A DNA stretch of 64,000 nt from Bacillota bacterium. GTDB lineage: Bacteria > Bacillota > UBA4882 > UBA8346. The stretch covers positions 1-64,000 of the forward strand of contig JAEZCE010000087.1 in NCBI GenBank assembly GCA_023429995.1. The letters run 5' to 3'. How positions within the stretch are numbered: position 1 is the first letter of the stretch; the number at the start of each line of letters is the position of its first letter. The notes below the pieces were generated by a model. That model worked only from the letters and a program-made list of their open reading frames with translations, was not told where the DNA came from and made no database searches. The position numbers were made by a program, and so were the translations under genes. Shown one piece after another: positions 61,121 to 64,000 of this stretch.

Positions 61121-61330
61121 TCATCCCCAATTTTGTTTTACCTGGTCCCTAGTCATGTAACAATTACGGCCTACTTGATAGCCTTTGTATTGCCCATTTC
61201 GAATTCCCGCACGAACATAATCTGCTGAAATTTTCAAATATGAATTGGCAATCATCTCGGCAGTAATTCTAGTTTCTGGAAAAGAATCAATGTTTTTAAA
61301 ACGAATTGGTTGTTTACGCATGGCAGGCAA
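61121..61330 (-). CDS. excisionase-like small HTH protein
   Basis: A 69-residue protein (ITAEMIANSYLKISADYVRA, YKGYQVGRNCYMTRDQVKQN) resembling MerR-like excisionase/HTH_17 domains that place DNA-binding helices followed by a GYQVGR wing. TTG start about 10 bases after AAGGAG. May be Xis or a transcription factor. Confidence 0.6.
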   Translation of the reverse strand: MPAMRKQPIRFKNIDSFPETRITAEMIANSYLKISADYVRAGIRNGQYKGYQVGRNCYMTRDQVKQNWG

Positions 61331-61460
61331 AGTAGATCAACTCCTTATGAATGATTTTTTTTAACATGCTCATTCAGTTAGCATTTTAAACCCCAGAGTA
61401 TGAACTATTTAGGACTGCTCCTTTTGGCATATAAGGACAATTGCCGGAAAATTTGACGCG

Positions 61461-61733
61461 CTATTTTTGTAGTAAAGAATCCGATTGTTTGAGCCAAAGT
61501 TCTTTCAGTATTTCAATTGGAGCAAGATTGAATAACTCAATTACACTCCAGGTGGAAAGCATAATTTTAGAACCTTCCGTTGGAATAGATTGGATCTTTT
61601 TATCAATTGCGAGTTTTCTTAAAGCGTTATAAGATATACCCGTAATTTTATGCATTTCATTAATAGAGGCGGTAATAGGTAAGTGCGGGATATCACTGAT
61701 TGATAACCCTTTTTTAGCTCTACCACGAGACAT
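61461..61733 (-). CDS. HTH_17/excisionase-like protein
   Basis: A 90-residue protein with SINEMHKITGISYNALRKLA, then a wing IQSIPTEGSKIMLSTWSVIE. Pattern of a MerR-type HTH. It is the second gene after the Cro-like gene and starts 4 bases after its stop. Candidate excisionase. Confidence 0.6.
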   Translation of the reverse strand: MSRGRAKKGLSISDIPHLPITASINEMHKITGISYNALRKLAIDKKIQSIPTEGSKIMLSTWSVIELFNLAPIEILKELWLKQSDSLLQK

Positions 61734-61736
61734 GAT

Positions 61737-61976
61737 TCAGCCCCCCTCTTCTCCAAAAAGTTCATTTTCCGGGATACCATAAACATTGGAAATTATTTGT
61801 CGGTTGACTTTAATCGGTTTGTTTTTTCCTGTTTCCCAGCTCCAATAAGTCCGGTAATTGGTTGAGCACCGTTTGGCCGCCTCACTAATTGACCATTTTT
61901 TAGCCAACCTTAACACTGACATTGTTATATTCCAAGGTAAGGTATCAATGATTGCATGCACGTTATTTCGTGTCAT
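61737..61976 (-). CDS. Cro-like XRE repressor
   Basis: A 79-residue XRE HTH protein (SVLRLAKKWSISEAAKRCST and TYWSWETGKNKPIKVNRQII). TTGGAGGTG precedes the ATG. Divergent from the CI-like gene, with shared operators at 62001-62076: the classic lysis-lysogeny switch. Confidence 0.8.
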   Translation of the reverse strand: MTRNNVHAIIDTLPWNITMSVLRLAKKWSISEAAKRCSTNYRTYWSWETGKNKPIKVNRQIISNVYGIPENELFGEEGG

Positions 61977-61995
61977 AAATTACACCTCCAAAGAA

Positions 61996-62100
61996 ATAAT
62001 AACACTGACATTTGTAAAATGCAATAATAAATATCAATAGTATTGTTATTTATTTATACTAGCAAATGGTATTGATATTTATAAACCCGAATGATATAAT
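61996..62100. promoter_or_regulatory. CI/Cro divergent promoters and operators
   Basis: Rightward: TTGATA (62072-62077), 17 bp, TATAAT (62095-62100) for the CI-like gene. Leftward: TTGCAT (62024-62019), 17 bp, TATTAT (62001-61996) for the Cro-like gene. Operator-like sites: 62001-62028 (shares CATTTGTAAA with the par dyad), CAATAGTATTG at 62035-62045, and AAATGGTATTGAT at 62064-62076 overlapping the CI -35. Confidence 0.78.
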
Positions 62101-62131
62101 GAATTGATTTTGATTTAAATGAGGTGGAAAA

Positions 62132-62572
62132 GTGAATATTGATTTAACGGCTTTAGGCAAGATAATCAAGGAACGAAGGATTGAAAAAAAATTAAATCAA
62201 ACTGAATTGGCAAAATTAGCTGAAGTTTCTCAGGGTTATATAACAGGAATTGAAAATGCAAAAATCCCAAATCCTACGATATTAACAATTTCAAAGATTG
62301 CTAATGCCTTGGATATCTATGAAGATGAACTTTGGATGGCTATCTCTCCGGAAATGAAAGAAAAAATATTGGCGGAAGATCAGAAGGTAAAAATATCTGG
62401 GGTCGCAGAGCAAGCAGTACCCTACATGATTTTAACCCCAGAAGATATGAAATTATTGGAAGTCGTCAAGCAGATGTCCGCTTCAGAAAAAAAGGAAGCC
62501 GAAACTTTTTTAAACTATTTATTAGCCAAAAGGAATGCTAAAGATGAACAATCTGCCGCCTCGGGGGAGTAA
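62132..62572 (+). CDS. CI-like XRE repressor without peptidase domain
   Basis: A 146-residue protein with an N-terminal HTH (LNQTELAKLAEVSQGYITGIENAKI, then ILTISKIANALDI) and a short C-terminal helical part (LLEVVKQMSASEKKEAETFL). It lacks a LexA/S24 autoproteolysis domain, so induction must work by another route. GTG start after GAGGTGG. It should hold lysogeny by binding the 62001-62076 operators. Confidence 0.85.
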   Translation: MNIDLTALGKIIKERRIEKKLNQTELAKLAEVSQGYITGIENAKIPNPTILTISKIANALDIYEDELWMAISPEMKEKILAEDQKVKISGVAEQAVPYMILTPEDMKLLEVVKQMSASEKKEAETFLNYLLAKRNAKDEQSAASGE

Positions 62573-62688
62573 GTCCTTTTTATCAAAAGAATTGCGAATC
62601 TTTCTAAAACTTCATTTTCCGAAATGAGGTTTTATTGTATATATGTCGAATTTTAACAAGTCTTTTGTCGAAAATTGGAGGGATATGC

Positions 62689-63909
62689 ATGCCAATTAAA
62701 GGTAGTTTTAGAAAAATAAGCTCTAAATCTTATCAAATTCGAATTTCTTTTGGAAAAAACCCTGTAACCCAAAAATATGATCGTCATCAAGAAACCTTCT
62801 ACCCTACTGAGCCAAAAAATATACGTAAATCGGAAAAAGAATGCCAGGATTACATTGATAAATTAATATATGAGTTTCGGACTGGAGAAAAACCTGGCAA
62901 CAATAACATGAATATGGCTGAATTTTTCGATTATTGGATGAAAAATTATGTTGAAACAAACCTAAAACATTCTACTATTAGAACCTATAAAAGCACGGTT
63001 AAAAATCACATATCCCCTTCAACTATCAGTAAAATTAAACTCAAAGATTTTACTCCTTTGCATTTAGACCAACTTTACAATGAATTACGTGGCAAAAAAA
63101 GTAACGGGGTCTTAAAAGACATACATACGTGTTTTGGTAGTGCCATGGAACGGGCTTATGTCTGGAAATTCATTCCCCGAAAATTCGCCATTGATAGTGT
63201 TGAGCCGTTGCCGCGAAAGGAACGAATAAAAGAAAAAGCACAAAAGAAGGTACGGCAGACTTGGAATGCAGATCAGGCTTTATACTTCCTCAATTATGCA
63301 GAGAAAAATTGCGACCGGCGCTTTTACATTTATCTTATTGCGTTTACTACCGGCCTAAGACGTGGCGAAAACCTTGGATTAAAATGGGATAAATTGAACT
63401 TAGAAGAGAATTATTATAAAATTATCGGTTCGATTACTGATGGTAAATATGAGGAATATGTTAAAACTGAAGAATCAGCCGGTGATGTTTATATGATTCC
63501 TTATGTGGCTAAAAAACTAAAAGCATATCAAAAAATCCAAGGAAAACAACGGCTATCATATGGCAAGGCTTACAATAATGAGGGATGGGTTCACGCCAAT
63601 TCTTTAGGTGAAAGATTAATGCATCCCGACACGGTAACCGATAAATTCAAAGATGATTTATTGGCCTGTAATATTGAGCGCGAGACAAAAGAACTCGGGC
63701 CTCTACCAGTCATCACATTGCACGACTTAAGGCATACCGTTGCTACCTTACTTTACGATAAATTTGATGTACCTTTGGAGCGCGTTGCCGAAATTTTAAG
63801 GCATAGTGACCCACGATTTACGAGAAGGGTTTACGAACACCCTACTGTAGAACTTCAGAAAAAGCCTCTTAATAATATTAATAATCTATTTAAGCAGAAA
63901 AAGGCCTGA
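62689..63909 (+). CDS. int: prophage integrase, tyrosine recombinase
   Basis: A 406-residue recombinase: AP2-like arm-binding N-terminus (SFRKISSKSYQIRISFGKNP), core-binding SAM-like domain (MAEFFDYWMKNYVETNLKHS), and a catalytic domain with R224 (GLRRGE), H345-R348 (HDLRHT), H372 and nucleophile Y382 (RRVYEHP). The ATG at 62689 follows GGAGGG by 6 bases; a reading from 62635 includes that site. It reads toward attR, and GCCACAAA arm sites lie just beyond its terminator. Confidence 0.95.
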   Translation: MPIKGSFRKISSKSYQIRISFGKNPVTQKYDRHQETFYPTEPKNIRKSEKECQDYIDKLIYEFRTGEKPGNNNMNMAEFFDYWMKNYVETNLKHSTIRTYKSTVKNHISPSTISKIKLKDFTPLHLDQLYNELRGKKSNGVLKDIHTCFGSAMERAYVWKFIPRKFAIDSVEPLPRKERIKEKAQKKVRQTWNADQALYFLNYAEKNCDRRFYIYLIAFTTGLRRGENLGLKWDKLNLEENYYKIIGSITDGKYEEYVKTEESAGDVYMIPYVAKKLKAYQKIQGKQRLSYGKAYNNEGWVHANSLGERLMHPDTVTDKFKDDLLACNIERETKELGPLPVITLHDLRHTVATLLYDKFDVPLERVAEILRHSDPRFTRRVYEHPTVELQKKPLNNINNLFKQKKA

Positions 63910-63925
63910 TAAACAGGCCTTTTAA
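63898..63925 (+). terminator. terminator of the integrase gene
   Basis: AAAAGGCCTG and CAGGCCTTTT form a perfect stem with loop ATAAA; the stop codon lies within it. Confidence 0.92.
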
Positions 63926-63927
63926 AT

Positions 63928-63951
63928 TTTTGCCACAAAATTGCCACAAAA
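63928..63951. other. integrase arm-type site near attR
   Basis: TTTTGCCACAAAAttGCCACAAA, the counterpart of 20978-21000. The attR core itself, a copy of the tRNA-Thr 3' end, is not reached by base 64,000. Confidence 0.65.
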
Positions 63952-64000
63952 AGTATAGGATGATATAGAAAATATAATATGGTATATAAATAAATCGCCT

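Larger units (their letters stand above)
20952..64000. mobile_element. podovirus-type prophage integrated at tRNA-Thr; right end outside the window
   Basis: It is bounded on the left by the tRNA-Thr gene and contains a full set of integrase, repressor, replication, packaging, capsid, T7-like tail, ejection and lysis genes. GCCACAAA direct repeats occur near both ends (20978-21000 and 63928-63951). The duplicated tRNA 3' end expected at attR is not present before 64,000, so the element is at least 43 kb. It carries actin-type segregation genes, unusual for an integrated phage. Confidence 0.93.

Noticed and set aside
61060..61500. Short repeated sequence cgctatttttg..aaagaatc at about 61080 and 61460
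   Set aside because: A partial duplication of a gene end is possible, but it is too short and diverged to interpret.
20978..63951. GCCACAAA repeats as attL/attR core sites
   Set aside because: The two copies differ at two central bases and do not contain tRNA sequence; arm-type sites fit better. The core should be the tRNA-Thr 3' end repeated beyond 64,000.

Overview
The window has two parts. Bases 1 to about 20,950 are chromosome of a spore-forming Bacillota. Bases about 20,952 to beyond 64,000 are one large prophage inserted at a tRNA-Thr gene. The Bacillota assignment rests on strong AGGAGG-type ribosome sites, TTGAxx-N17-TATAAT promoters, a SleB-like cortex hydrolase, YqeY and a two-cluster ferredoxin. 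The exact lineage is not visible. The T7-like ejection proteins of the prophage would suit a diderm member such as Limnochordia or Negativicutes, but that is inference.

Chromosomal part. A 21-bp tandem repeat array runs off the left edge. Then come a small HTH protein and a methyltransferase, an IlvD/Edd-type (probably sugar-acid) dehydratase under a GntR/FadR regulator, and a second methyltransferase. A family 2A encapsulin shell gene overlaps its cysteine desulfurase cargo gene; together they should form a sulfur-handling nanocompartment. Next are a bacteriohemerythrin, two paralogous small exported proteins, a ProC-like/TIGR04076/TrmB cluster, phosphoglucomutase, an EamA transporter, a membrane-anchored HEIGHH zincin, an endonuclease III-like protein, a CheC-like protein, the SleB-like hydrolase, YqeY, a ferredoxin, and tRNA-Gly(CCC) and tRNA-Thr(CGT).

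Prophage. The late genes are of podovirus type: T7 gp11/gp12-like tail tube, gp13/14/15-like proteins and a 2430-residue ejection protein, combined with a Bordetella BPP-1-like capsid set (Bbp16-, Bbp17- and Bbp19-like). Nearly everything is read leftwards. From the right end the order is: integrase and CI-like repressor (rightward), Cro-like gene and early small genes, a methylase/DUF5131/ASCH block, a replication initiator carrying 24-bp iterons, many small genes, a short second tyrosine recombinase and a RinA/ArpU-like activator, a late promoter followed at once by a terminator, terminase, a tRNA-like element, portal, capsid, tail and ejection genes, tail fibre and lysis genes, and finally an actin-type ParM/ParR segregation operon plus an exported protein next to attL.

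Most notable signals: (i) the ParM operon promoter carries the same 13-bp operator-like motif as the CI/Cro switch, which suggests that the lysogeny repressor controls an actin segregation system; (ii) a late promoter with a terminator starting 25 bases past its -10, recalling lambda pR'-tR'; (iii) a 130-nt tRNA-like RNA inside the late operon; (iv) a fusion carrying a Tad2 (anti-Thoeris) domain; (v) a structured intergenic RNA with two mutually exclusive folds. Several genes below about 60 codons, with good ribosome sites and overlaps, are also annotated.
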